Positions 9,824-19,225 of a stretch of DNA of 64,000 nucleotides are shown here, piece after piece. Position numbers and translations under genes: made by a program. The notes beneath the pieces were generated by a model. It did not search any database and was not told the origin of the DNA. It saw only the letters and a program-made list of their open reading frames with translations. Position 1 is the first letter of the stretch; each line of letters opens with the position of its first letter. Origin of the DNA: an uncultured Prochlorococcus sp. (GTDB lineage Bacteria; Cyanobacteriota; Cyanobacteriia; PCC-6307; Cyanobiaceae). Where the stretch lies: NCBI GenBank assembly GCA_902594875.1, contig CACJNU010000008.1:1-64000 (forward strand), written 5' to 3'.

Positions 9824-10156
9824 ATGTCCTCAAAAGTGTTAAAAGAGATTAGCAAAGTAAAAAAAGAAAATATATCTAAGTTGATGGTTTCATTTTCAGA
9901 TCCTTTTAGGCTAGACATAATTGACCTAATGATGGATGGAGAAGTTTGTGTATGCGATATTATGAAATTAACTAATTTATCTCAATCAAGAATTTCATAT
10001 CACATAAAAATTTTGAAGGAAGCTGGTCTTATCTCAGACAGACAAGAAGGTAGATGGATGTACTACAGCCTAAATAAAGAATCTCTATTTTTGATCAAGG
10101 AATGGATAACTTCTTTGATGGACTATTCCTCAAATAGAAAACGTTGCTGCGAATAA
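9824..10156 (+). CDS. arsR: ArsR family transcriptional regulator (arsenic-responsive)
   Basis: wHTH with CVCDIMKLTNLSQSRISYHIKILKEAGLI; C-terminal CC. Confidence 0.93.
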   Translation: MSSKVLKEISKVKKENISKLMVSFSDPFRLDIIDLMMDGEVCVCDIMKLTNLSQSRISYHIKILKEAGLISDRQEGRWMYYSLNKESLFLIKEWITSLMDYSSNRKRCCE

Positions 10157-10174
10157 ATTTTATTTTAGATTTTA

Positions 10175-10414
10175 TTAATTAACTTCTGATTCCCTGTCAT
10201 AAGTCATTCCTGATTGTTCCATCCACTCAGCTTTAGTTTTGCAATTTTGTTTGTGATTAAAGATATGAAAACCTTCAATAATAATCATTATGGATAGAAG
10301 CAAAACAGGAATAAAATATACAGGGGAAGATATTACCTCTTTATATTTGATTTGAGCAATGAATTCCCTGTATTTAAGCATCCCCTCAGTTTCTATTCCA
10401 TAAATATTATTCAC
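10175..10414 (-). CDS. Hypothetical single-TM protein, 79 aa
   Basis: ORF with TM segment VYFIPVLLLSIMIIIEGFHIF; convergent with arsR, divergent from pstC. Confidence 0.6.
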   Translation of the reverse strand: MNNIYGIETEGMLKYREFIAQIKYKEVISSPVYFIPVLLLSIMIIIEGFHIFNHKQNCKTKAEWMEQSGMTYDRESEVN

Positions 10415-10559
10415 CTATGGTTAAGTAAAGTTAAAGAAAAAATTTTTTAAGATGTTAAGTTTAAGGATGTTAACTTTTCATGACTTTCATATACCTTTAA
10501 CCCCTCTTAAAGTCTTTTCCAATATTTAGTAGTAAATTTATAGAAATATTGTTTTTTTA

Positions 10560-11507
10560 ATGGAAGAGAAATTAACTCTTTTCAAGAATCGTAAAAGATT
10601 CGGAATTGAAAAAAATATAGATTTAATCTTTAAAAATACAACCCTAACCTTGTCTAGTCTGGTTGCAATAGTACTTTTTGGAATTATTTTAGTAGTCTTT
10701 TTTCAGTCATTTGAATCATTTTCAAGATATGGCTTGAAGTTTCTTGTGACATCTGAATGGAATCCAGTAAAAGATGAATATGGAGCTTTTACAGCAATAT
10801 ATGGGACATTAGTTACTTCTCTTCTTTCATTATTGATTACTATCCCTTTAGGTGTTGGAACTGCGATATTTATTACAGAGGATTTTGTTCCGAAATTTGT
10901 CAGAGAAATAGTAGGTTCATTTGTTGAATTACTAGCAGCTATACCATCTGTCGTATTGGGATTATGGGCGATATTTGTTATGGAACCTTTCTTTAGAGAG
11001 TTTTTTGTTTTTTTACATAAATTCTTTGGTTGGATTCCTTTATTTAGTTCGGAGCCTGCAGGTCGGAATTCACTTTTGGCGATAATAATTTTAGTGGTAA
11101 TGCTTTTACCAATAGTGACCTCGATAGCTAGAGATAGTCTTAATCAAGTTCCCAAAAAGCTTAGGAATGCTTCCTATGGAATTGGTGCAAGTAGATGGAA
11201 AACTATATTTTCGGTAATTTTGCCTGCTGCATTATCAGGAATTATGGCAGGTGTTCTTCTTGCTTTAGGTAGGGCAATGGGAGAAACAATGGCTGTAACG
11301 ATGATTATTGGAAATTCTAATGCATTTAGTTGGTCACTATTATCTCCTGGATATACCATCTCTTCTATGCTTGCAAATCAGTTTGGTGAAGCCGATGGAA
11401 GTCAGGTCTCATCACTTTTTTATGCGGCTTTTGTACTAATGATCCTATCTTTAGTGGTTAATATCTTTGCTCAATGGCTAGTTAAGAAATTTAGTCTCAA
11501 ATATTAG
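10560..11507 (+). CDS. pstC: Phosphate ABC transporter permease
   Basis: PstC-like multi-TM permease; operon with pstA, pstB. Confidence 0.95.
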   Translation: MEEKLTLFKNRKRFGIEKNIDLIFKNTTLTLSSLVAIVLFGIILVVFFQSFESFSRYGLKFLVTSEWNPVKDEYGAFTAIYGTLVTSLLSLLITIPLGVGTAIFITEDFVPKFVREIVGSFVELLAAIPSVVLGLWAIFVMEPFFREFFVFLHKFFGWIPLFSSEPAGRNSLLAIIILVVMLLPIVTSIARDSLNQVPKKLRNASYGIGASRWKTIFSVILPAALSGIMAGVLLALGRAMGETMAVTMIIGNSNAFSWSLLSPGYTISSMLANQFGEADGSQVSSLFYAAFVLMILSLVVNIFAQWLVKKFSLKY

Positions 11508-12407
11508 ATGATTATGAATTCTCTTTATTACCAGAAAAAACTATCACGAAATGTAGGAGATAAATTTTTTACTTCTTTATCAGTTTTTTGTGCACTCATT
11601 GCAATTCTTCCTTTGATTTTTGTGGTTACATATATTCTTATTAAAGGTGGATCTCAAATTACACCAGAACTATTTATTTTAGAACCAAATCCTCCTGGAG
11701 ATGATTTAGATGCAGGAGGTATTAATCCTGCATTAATTGGGACACTAGTAATTACAACTATTGCTTCAATTATTTCCATACCAGTAGGTGTTGGCGGTGG
11801 CATATATCTAGCTGAATATTCAAACGGAGGACCTTTTTCAAAATTTATTAGATTCGGAGTTAATGTTTTAGCTGGTGTTCCTTCAATAATTGCCGGTGTA
11901 TTTATTTATGCCTTAATCGTTTCAACAAAAATATTATTTGGCAGTATGTACAGTGGTTTAGCAGGAGGTATGGCTCTTTCAATATTGATGTTGCCTACAG
12001 TTATAAAAACTACTGATGAAGGTTTAAAGTTAGTACCAAATGAATTAAGGTATGCTTCTCTAGGCATAGGAGCAAGTATGTATACAACAATATTAAAAAT
12101 AACTTTACCCACAGCATTTAGATCTATTGCTACTGGCGTTGTACTTGGAATCGCAAGGGCTGCAGGCGAAACAGCACCTTTGATATTTACTGCTTTATTT
12201 TCTTACTACTACATAGTAAGTTTTGAAGATTTGTTTTACGAGATGGGCTCATTAGCTGTCTTGATATATAATTTTGCCCTTGAACCTTATGATGCACAGA
12301 ATAAACTAGCCTGGGCGGCTTCCTTTATTCTTGTCATATCAATACTAACAGTTAATATCTTTTCAAGGATATTGGCCGCTTTTACTGAGAAAACTAAGAG
12401 GGTATGA
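11508..12407 (+). CDS. pstA: Phosphate ABC transporter permease
   Basis: PstA-like permease, [11 protein letters not shown] motif. Confidence 0.95.
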   Translation: MIMNSLYYQKKLSRNVGDKFFTSLSVFCALIAILPLIFVVTYILIKGGSQITPELFILEPNPPGDDLDAGGINPALIGTLVITTIASIISIPVGVGGGIYLAEYSNGGPFSKFIRFGVNVLAGVPSIIAGVFIYALIVSTKILFGSMYSGLAGGMALSILMLPTVIKTTDEGLKLVPNELRYASLGIGASMYTTILKITLPTAFRSIATGVVLGIARAAGETAPLIFTALFSYYYIVSFEDLFYEMGSLAVLIYNFALEPYDAQNKLAWAASFILVISILTVNIFSRILAAFTEKTKRV

Positions 12408-12408
12408 A

Positions 12409-13218
12409 ATGATTAAAAACACTAAAAAGTCGCAAAAGAAAAACATTTTATCTCTTGAGGATGTTTCTATTAGTTATGGCACTTTTGAAGCGGTAAAAAA
12501 TGTTTTTTTAAATTTTAAAGCAGGAGATATAACTTCACTCATTGGCCCTTCGGGTTGTGGTAAATCAACCGTTCTTAGAGCTTTGAATAGAATGAACGAT
12601 TTAATCCCTAATTGTTCGTTAAAAGGGACAGTCATGTTTGATGGAACTAATATTTACGACAAAAGAGTAGATCCAGTTGAAGTTAGAAGAAGAATCGGAA
12701 TGGTTTTTCAGCAGCCTAATCCTTTTCCAAAATCTATCTACGAAAATATTGCATTCGGAGCAAGAATCAATGGCTTTACTGGAGATATGGATGAATTAGT
12801 GGAAAGTTCCTTGAGAAAAGCTGCTGTATGGAGTGAATGTAAGGATAAATTAAATGATAGTGGTTACTCTTTATCTGGCGGACAACAACAGAGATTATGT
12901 ATCGCTAGAACTATTGCAATTGAACCTGAAATAATTCTAATGGATGAGCCATGCTCAGCTTTGGATCCTATATCTACCTTGAAAATAGAAGAGACGATGC
13001 ATGAACTTAAGAAGAATTACACAATAATAATCGTTACTCATAATATGCAACAGGCATTAAGAGTTAGTGATATGACTGCATTTTTTAATGCAATTGAGTA
13101 TGAAGATGGTGATGGAGGAAAAGTTGGTTATCTTGCCGAGTTTAATTCGACAAAGATAATTTTTAATTCCCCCAAAGAAAAAACTACTCAGGAATACATA
13201 TCAGGTAAATTTGGTTGA
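12409..13218 (+). CDS. pstB: Phosphate ABC transporter ATP-binding protein
   Basis: Walker [37 protein letters not shown]. Confidence 0.97.
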   Translation: MIKNTKKSQKKNILSLEDVSISYGTFEAVKNVFLNFKAGDITSLIGPSGCGKSTVLRALNRMNDLIPNCSLKGTVMFDGTNIYDKRVDPVEVRRRIGMVFQQPNPFPKSIYENIAFGARINGFTGDMDELVESSLRKAAVWSECKDKLNDSGYSLSGGQQQRLCIARTIAIEPEIILMDEPCSALDPISTLKIEETMHELKKNYTIIIVTHNMQQALRVSDMTAFFNAIEYEDGDGGKVGYLAEFNSTKIIFNSPKEKTTQEYISGKFG

Positions 13219-13326
13219 TGTTAAATTTTTACCTTTAAAAAGAAAAATTTTTACTTTTAAGAAAGGCAAGGGGTAGACAAACAGTATAAATACCTATATA
13301 GTTGTTTCGAATTAGTAAGTTTATCT

Positions 13327-13416
13327 TTGAAAAACTATCCTTTTTTACCTTTCTTGATTTTTGCAGGTGCTCTCATAACAACTGCAACAATAGGATTACC
13401 TGTATTTACTTCATAA
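13327..13416 (+). CDS. Candidate very small membrane protein (TTG start), MKNYPFLPFLIFAGALITTATIGLPVFTS
   Basis: Unlisted ORF; one TM-like hydrophobic segment; no ATG start in frame. Confidence 0.4.
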   Translation: MKNYPFLPFLIFAGALITTATIGLPVFTS

Positions 13417-13445
13417 TTTAAAAGTTTTTTATTGAGCGTAATCTT

Positions 13446-13601
13446 ATGATTTCAATAATAAATAACGAATTAATTGGAAGTCCTCATAAAACCTTAATAA
13501 AGGGAAATTTATTTGACTTTATAAAAAAAAGAGAGAATATGAATCTGTGTGGGAGTGAAAAATCTGTATTAAAACCATTTTTAAAAGTGGTTAATTTCTA
13601 A
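13446..13601 (+). CDS. Hypothetical 51-aa ORF
   Basis: ATG ORF MISIINNELIGSPHKTLIKGNLFDFIKKREN... Confidence 0.35.
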   Translation: MISIINNELIGSPHKTLIKGNLFDFIKKRENMNLCGSEKSVLKPFLKVVNF

Positions 13602-13611
13602 TTTATTTATC

Positions 13612-13758
13612 ATGGATAAAACTAAAGAGCAGTTAGAAAAATTAAGAGAAGTAGCAGAAGCCTCTCTTACAAAAACGGATGAACTTCAAAAAGTTCTTGC
13701 TCAAATCGAAGCTTTAATGTCTAGAGAAGAATCACAAACATTATCAAAAAAGAAATAA
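13612..13758 (+). CDS. Hypothetical 48-aa helical/coiled-coil ORF
   Basis: MDKTKEQLEKLREVAEASLTKTDELQKVLAQIEALMSREESQTLSKKK; strongly amphipathic, low-AT coding look. Confidence 0.55.
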   Translation: MDKTKEQLEKLREVAEASLTKTDELQKVLAQIEALMSREESQTLSKKK

Positions 13759-13838
13759 TTATTATTTAAAAAATAATTTTAGATTTTGTACGTTTAATTA
13801 CACCTTTAAAATTTTTTCGTAGTTATTAATTGGGTATG

Positions 13839-13902
13839 CAGAACCCGTTCCAAAGTTTTCTGTTAGGTCTCGAGGTCTTACCTTCTTTAAGTAAAAGACC
13901 TC
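13839..13902 (+). ncRNA. Candidate sRNA or 3'-end structure: small hairpin followed by a terminator-like hairpin
   Basis: CAGAA/TTCTG (13839-13862) then GAGGTCTT/AAGACCTC (13872-13902) followed by T-rich sequence. Confidence 0.35.
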
Positions 13903-13944
13903 TTTAATTTGATCGTTTTAATTATATTTTTATAACTTGCTTAT

Positions 13945-14247
13945 TTAGTTGATTACTTTATAAATTTCTTTCAAGCAGACGTTTACATCGAAAGATTCAG
14001 TATTTACGACCTCTAAGCCTGTTTTTTCTGTAACTTCAACAGTGGCATTACATTCGTCTTGTTTGAGGGCCATATAACTTGGCTTTATGTCTTCAATATC
14101 TAATTCAACACTTGATTCAGTATTTTCCTTATATTGTTCCATTACTAATGTAAGTGCCTCTATCTCAACGGAAAAATTATCATTTGCTTTTGCTCCAAAT
14201 GAAATTACAAGAAATGGAAATAAAATCAGGGCTATTAATTTTTTCAT
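13945..14247 (-). CDS. Hypothetical secreted protein, 100 aa
   Basis: Signal peptide MKKLIALILFPFLVISFGAKA; two Cys in the mature part. Confidence 0.65.
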   Translation of the reverse strand: MKKLIALILFPFLVISFGAKANDNFSVEIEALTLVMEQYKENTESSVELDIEDIKPSYMALKQDECNATVEVTEKTGLEVVNTESFDVNVCLKEIYKVIN

Positions 14248-14450
14248 TTCTATAAAATGTGTTTATTTTTTTTATAACGTGGATTTTCTGCTAAGGAAAG
14301 GGTCATTAGCTGTAAAAATTTTTTGTAATCTATTTTTACTCGTAAATAAAATAATAAATACAAATTAATTGATAAAAAAACTTAACGAGACTTTTAAGTA
14401 TAAATTAGTATGTCTAAAAGAAAAATTTAAGACACTTCACTAGGATTTTC

Positions 14451-15101
14451 TTAAGATTTTATTTCGATAATTTCTTCTTCAGAAACAATTGCCCATTTTT
14501 TAAATGACTTTTTGCAAGGATATCCGCCGGTCAAGTCACCAAATGCAGGAAGATATAAAACATTTTTATTTGAATCCATTGCAAAGCATCTGAAAGATAA
14601 TTTATCTCCTTTGTTTTTTAAATAGATTTTCGGATGATAATGTCCACAAATATTCAATGATTTATTATTGTCTAAATCTACTGGTTCATGGCTAAAAGTA
14701 ATATTTTTAGTTTTTCTAATATCAAAAATTTTTATGTTTTTAATATCACAGCCTACATCATGATTTCCGAGGACTAGTTCAACCTTAGTTTTTAGTAGTT
14801 CAGGAAGATCCTCAACTTTTTTTTGAAGAGTTTTATCTATTGAATATTTACTGTGGAATAAATCTCCCAATATTATTAACTTTTCAGGATTATATTTTTT
14901 TACTATTTTTTTTATTCTTGCGAAATTGTTTTTATCTGAATTATTAGTAAGAGGTATACCATTTTGCTGAAAATACTCGGCTTTCCCAAGATGAACATCG
15001 CATATTAACAACTCTTTTGTTATTGGTAGAAATAACGCTCTTGAAGGAAGCATCTCTAACAATGTATCTTCCCAACAAAATTTAAAAGAACTTTTTTTCA
15101 T
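14451..15101 (-). CDS. pdeM: Ligase-associated DNA damage response metallophosphoesterase
   Basis: Calcineurin-like motifs (CDVHLGKAEYF, LGDLFHS, LGNHD, GHYHP); four-gene cassette context. Confidence 0.85.
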   Translation of the reverse strand: MKKSSFKFCWEDTLLEMLPSRALFLPITKELLICDVHLGKAEYFQQNGIPLTNNSDKNNFARIKKIVKKYNPEKLIILGDLFHSKYSIDKTLQKKVEDLPELLKTKVELVLGNHDVGCDIKNIKIFDIRKTKNITFSHEPVDLDNNKSLNICGHYHPKIYLKNKGDKLSFRCFAMDSNKNVLYLPAFGDLTGGYPCKKSFKKWAIVSEEEIIEIKS

Positions 15102-17588
15102 TTAATCACTATATTTTTTTATAAGTTTTTCTACTCTTTTTTCTATTGGTTCATTGCTTAAAGTATTTTTAAGTCTTTCAACTAATAAAGGGAAAGCAAA
15201 AGGAGTTGGAGTTCTTATCTCGTTTAATAGCATTTTTAAAATTTTTAATCTTTCTAATGATCTAGATATTCTTTTATTTTCTAATTGGTATTCTTTAACT
15301 TCTTGATGTGATTGTTTTATCAAAAGATGGCCTTCTTCATATTTAGTAAAGACATCGTAGAAAAGACTTGAACTTATTTGAAGTTGAGAAGAAGTTTTTG
15401 TTTTGGTTGGATTATTTTGATTTACTAGTCCACTTATCTGGGCAATATTTTTAAATCTACGTTTTGTTAATTCTGAAAAATTAATTGCATTTTCTAGATC
15501 TTTCTCTAATTTTTTGTTATCCAAAAAATAATCAGCTTTTTTCTTAATTATGGAAAAATCATAATCTTCTGAGGTAGTTAAGCTGAATCCAAAATCATTA
15601 GCAGCAATACTAAATGTAGATTGTTTTAATTTTGCTAATCTTAAAGCCCATAAAAATGCAATTCCTTCATTTACAAATTTGCCATCAAGTGTAAAAACAA
15701 AAATAGTTGATAAATCCTTGGTTTTATATATTTCTATAAGGAATTCATCTTTCTTTGGAATACTTGAAAGAGCCTGTTGTTTCTTCAATATTGGGCGTAA
15801 TGAATTTAGTTCAGGATTTAAGCAATCATAATTTTCTGATTCATTGCATATATCTATTTCTTTTCTCAAACTTTCACAAAGTAGATCAGAAATTGCCATT
15901 TGACCTCCAACCCATGCAGGAATTAGAGAACTTTTTTTTGTTGATTTTTTAACGTATAAAATCATATCTCTGATTCTCACAAATTGAAGCATTTTACCGG
16001 CAAAGTAAAAGGTATCTCCAGGATTTAATTTTGAGGCAAAATTCTCCTCCAAATTACCTAAAGATTTACCTTTCATATATTTGACATTCACAAATTTGTC
16101 ACTTGTAATTGTTCCAATATTGAACTTATGCATTCTTATTAAAGATTTGTCTTTTACAAAATATTTAAAGTTTTCATTATTATTTTGTGATTCTTCTTTA
16201 ACTATCTTTTTATATTTTGGGTATGCTTTAAGACATTTTCCTCCATATTCTAAAAAGTCAAGACACCAATTCCAATCTTGATCTTTTAAGTTTCTGTAAC
16301 TCCAACAATTTTTAATTCTTTCTTTTTCAATTTTCGGTTCAAAGCCATTCCCGCATGCCAAACTTATTAGATGTTGTAGAAGAACATCATAAGATAATTC
16401 AGGAAGTCTAATTTCTTCAGATATACCACTTTTTATTATTCTTCTCATTGCACTAATCTCTAATAACTCTAAAGAATTAGTAGGCATAAAAATTATTTTT
16501 GATTTTCCACCTGGTCTATGAGCACTTCTTCCCGCTCTTTGGATAAGTCTAGCTAAATTCTTTGCACTACCAATTTGAACTATTTGATCTACAGGTTGGA
16601 AGTCAACTCCCAAATCTAACGAGCTGGTGCAGACTACCCATTTTATTAATCCATCTTTAACCCCTTCTTCAACTCTTTTTCTATCTTCTTTATCTAGGGA
16701 GCCGTGATGAAGTGCAATTTTGTCTTCCATCTCTGGGAGAAAAAATTTAAGACATTGATACCATCTTTCAGATTGATTTCTCGTATTGGTGAATAATAAG
16801 GTGCTTTTATTTTTATCTAGGATTTTTAATAGTGAAGAATGACTTCTAATCCCAAGATGCCCACTCCATGGAAAGGTAGTTTCCTCCTCTGGTAAAACAC
16901 TTATAATTTCGATCTCTTTTTGAATATTTGTACTTATAATTTTGGGTTTAATAGCGCTCATCCCAACTATTGCTCTTGCTGCTTCTTCAATATTTCCAAT
17001 AGTTGCAGACATTGCCCAAATTTGTAAATTTTTTATATTACCTCTTAGCCAACTTAAAGATAACTCGCACTGGTTTCCTCTTTTACTACCCATCAATTCA
17101 TGCCATTCATCAATAATTATTGATGACAACTCCTTGAACAGATTATTAGATTCTTTATTAGAAAGTAAAAGAGATAAAGACTCTGGAGTGGTAATAAGAA
17201 CATTAGGTGGTTTGGCTAGTTGCTTTTTCTTTTCATATGGGGTTGTATCCCCGTTCCTAATTTCAACAGTGATTTCTTTATTAAAATGCAAAGCTGCTAA
17301 TTGTATAGAATTTTTTAGATCTCTACTTAGTGCTTTTAAAGGGGTTATTAATAATATATTCACACTTTTATTATTTTTGGGATCTTCTATCTTTGATAGA
17401 GGTCCCATTAATGCAGCATAAGTTTTTCCGCATCCAGTAGGAACTTGTATTATTCCACTCTCTCCATTTAAAAATGCTTCCCAAGATTCGATCTGATAGG
17501 GTAGTGGCTCCCATCCATTTGTGGAGAAAAACTGTTTAATTTTAGAAATTAAATTATTTTGCTTATTATTTTTCGTAATATTTTTCAT
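15102..17588 (-). CDS. Ligase-associated DEXH-box (Lhr-like) helicase
   Basis: QVPTGCGKTYAA, DEWHEL, SAT, QRAGRSAHRPG; cassette context. Confidence 0.92.
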   Translation of the reverse strand: MKNITKNNKQNNLISKIKQFFSTNGWEPLPYQIESWEAFLNGESGIIQVPTGCGKTYAALMGPLSKIEDPKNNKSVNILLITPLKALSRDLKNSIQLAALHFNKEITVEIRNGDTTPYEKKKQLAKPPNVLITTPESLSLLLSNKESNNLFKELSSIIIDEWHELMGSKRGNQCELSLSWLRGNIKNLQIWAMSATIGNIEEAARAIVGMSAIKPKIISTNIQKEIEIISVLPEEETTFPWSGHLGIRSHSSLLKILDKNKSTLLFTNTRNQSERWYQCLKFFLPEMEDKIALHHGSLDKEDRKRVEEGVKDGLIKWVVCTSSLDLGVDFQPVDQIVQIGSAKNLARLIQRAGRSAHRPGGKSKIIFMPTNSLELLEISAMRRIIKSGISEEIRLPELSYDVLLQHLISLACGNGFEPKIEKERIKNCWSYRNLKDQDWNWCLDFLEYGGKCLKAYPKYKKIVKEESQNNNENFKYFVKDKSLIRMHKFNIGTITSDKFVNVKYMKGKSLGNLEENFASKLNPGDTFYFAGKMLQFVRIRDMILYVKKSTKKSSLIPAWVGGQMAISDLLCESLRKEIDICNESENYDCLNPELNSLRPILKKQQALSSIPKKDEFLIEIYKTKDLSTIFVFTLDGKFVNEGIAFLWALRLAKLKQSTFSIAANDFGFSLTTSEDYDFSIIKKKADYFLDNKKLEKDLENAINFSELTKRRFKNIAQISGLVNQNNPTKTKTSSQLQISSSLFYDVFTKYEEGHLLIKQSHQEVKEYQLENKRISRSLERLKILKMLLNEIRTPTPFAFPLLVERLKNTLSNEPIEKRVEKLIKKYSD

Positions 17589-19225
17589 GATATTTTTTTC
17601 ATTAGTTCATAAGCATTCTCTAGACTATTTGCATCATTAATTTTTTTGTCTTTTCTCCATTTTGTTATTCTTGGAAATCGTACTGCTATTCCTGACTTAT
17701 GACGTTTAGAAATTTGTATTTTCTCAAAAGATATTTCGAATACCATTTCTGGCTTTAACGACCGAACAGGACCAAATTTTTCTATTGTATTTTTTCTTAT
17801 CCATTTATCTAGCTCTTTAATCTCAATGTTCGTTAAACCAGAATATGCACTTGCAAATTTAATTAATTCTTTGTCTTTCCATAATGCAAAACTGTAATCT
17901 GTATATAGACCAGCTCTTCTACCGCTCCCGCCCTTAGCGTAAATTAGAACAGCATCCAGTTGCATAGGATCAACTTTATATTTCCACCAAATACCTTTCT
18001 TTCTACCAGAGGAGTATATAGAAGTCTTTTTCTTAATTATTAATCCTTCAGTATTATTTTCTCGAGATTTATCTTTATAAGTTAAAGCATCAGGCCAATC
18101 TTTAGGAAAGATTAAATCACATATTTTGAAAATATCAGAGATATTATTCTCAGTTTTAATTTGCCATTTTGAAAAATATTGTTCTAACTCAATTCTCCTA
18201 TTTTCTAATTTAATTTCTCTTATATCTCTCCCATTAATCTCTAAAAGATCATAAGCAATAAAAATAATTGGATATTTTATTTGGATTGATCTAGTAGGAG
18301 ACTTTCTATTTATTCTTTTTTGAAGTAAAGAAAAATCAAAGGCAATTTCTTCTTTAAAATTCCAAACTAATAATTCCCCATCAAGAACAAAATCATCTTT
18401 TATATGGGACATTTTCTCTACTAACTCTGGGAAAGATTCATTTACTAATTCTTGCCCTCTTGTCCATAACGAAACATTGCCTGATCTTTTTATTAATTGC
18501 ATCCTTATACCGTCGTATTTCCATTCAAATTGAAAATCATTAATTGATTTTTTGAAGATTTTATCTTCAATTGTATTTGCTAGAAGAAATGGAAATGGTT
18601 TGGAATTTAACTCTTGAAGATTGATATTCTTGTTAATTAAAAATTTATATGAATCTATTGAAGGTTTAAAATCACCCATCAACCTATGAGAAATAATCTC
18701 TTCCTCAATATTAAAAAGTTTTGATATTGATTTTGTGATTAATCCGATAGAAACTCCTACTCTAAAAGTTCCCGTAAGAATTTTATTAAAAATTAGATGG
18801 TTATCTTCAGGTAATGTTTCCCAAAGATTTTTAATTTCTATATTTTTCTCCTCCTCATTAAGTTTTGATAATGCAGGTATTTTTTCGCTTAGTAATTCAT
18901 TGAGACTTATATTTGATAATTCCTTTTTTCTAAAATTAGTTTTATTTTTAAGTAATAACGTTATTACCTCAGCAGAATCACCAACTTTTAAATAACATGT
19001 ATCAATTAACCATTGAGGATATTCATATATTTGAGAAAAAAGATTTTTTAAATATCTTCCACTAATAAATCTCTTATTACTTTTCCCAGTTAGTAAATAT
19101 ATTGCCCATGAATTATCTATTGGATCATTAGATAAAAAATAATTCTTTAAAACTTCAATTTTATTATTTGTACTATTAATTGAATCTAGATCGTCAAATA
19201 ATTCTGAAAACTTTTTTAAGCTCAT
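17585..19225 (-). CDS. ATP-dependent DNA ligase
   Basis: Ligase motif EWKYDGIRMQ, LDGELLVW, EGLIIKKKTS. Confidence 0.95.
   Translation of the reverse strand: MSLKKFSELFDDLDSINSTNNKIEVLKNYFLSNDPIDNSWAIYLLTGKSNKRFISGRYLKNLFSQIYEYPQWLIDTCYLKVGDSAEVITLLLKNKTNFRKKELSNISLNELLSEKIPALSKLNEEEKNIEIKNLWETLPEDNHLIFNKILTGTFRVGVSIGLITKSISKLFNIEEEIISHRLMGDFKPSIDSYKFLINKNINLQELNSKPFPFLLANTIEDKIFKKSINDFQFEWKYDGIRMQLIKRSGNVSLWTRGQELVNESFPELVEKMSHIKDDFVLDGELLVWNFKEEIAFDFSLLQKRINRKSPTRSIQIKYPIIFIAYDLLEINGRDIREIKLENRRIELEQYFSKWQIKTENNISDIFKICDLIFPKDWPDALTYKDKSRENNTEGLIIKKKTSIYSSGRKKGIWWKYKVDPMQLDAVLIYAKGGSGRRAGLYTDYSFALWKDKELIKFASAYSGLTNIEIKELDKWIRKNTIEKFGPVRSLKPEMVFEISFEKIQISKRHKSGIAVRFPRITKWRKDKKINDANSLENAYELMKKIS

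Noticed and set aside
16942-17421. 159-aa + ORF opposite the Lhr-like helicase
   Set aside because: Antisense to helicase motifs; hydrophobic composition explained by complementary codons
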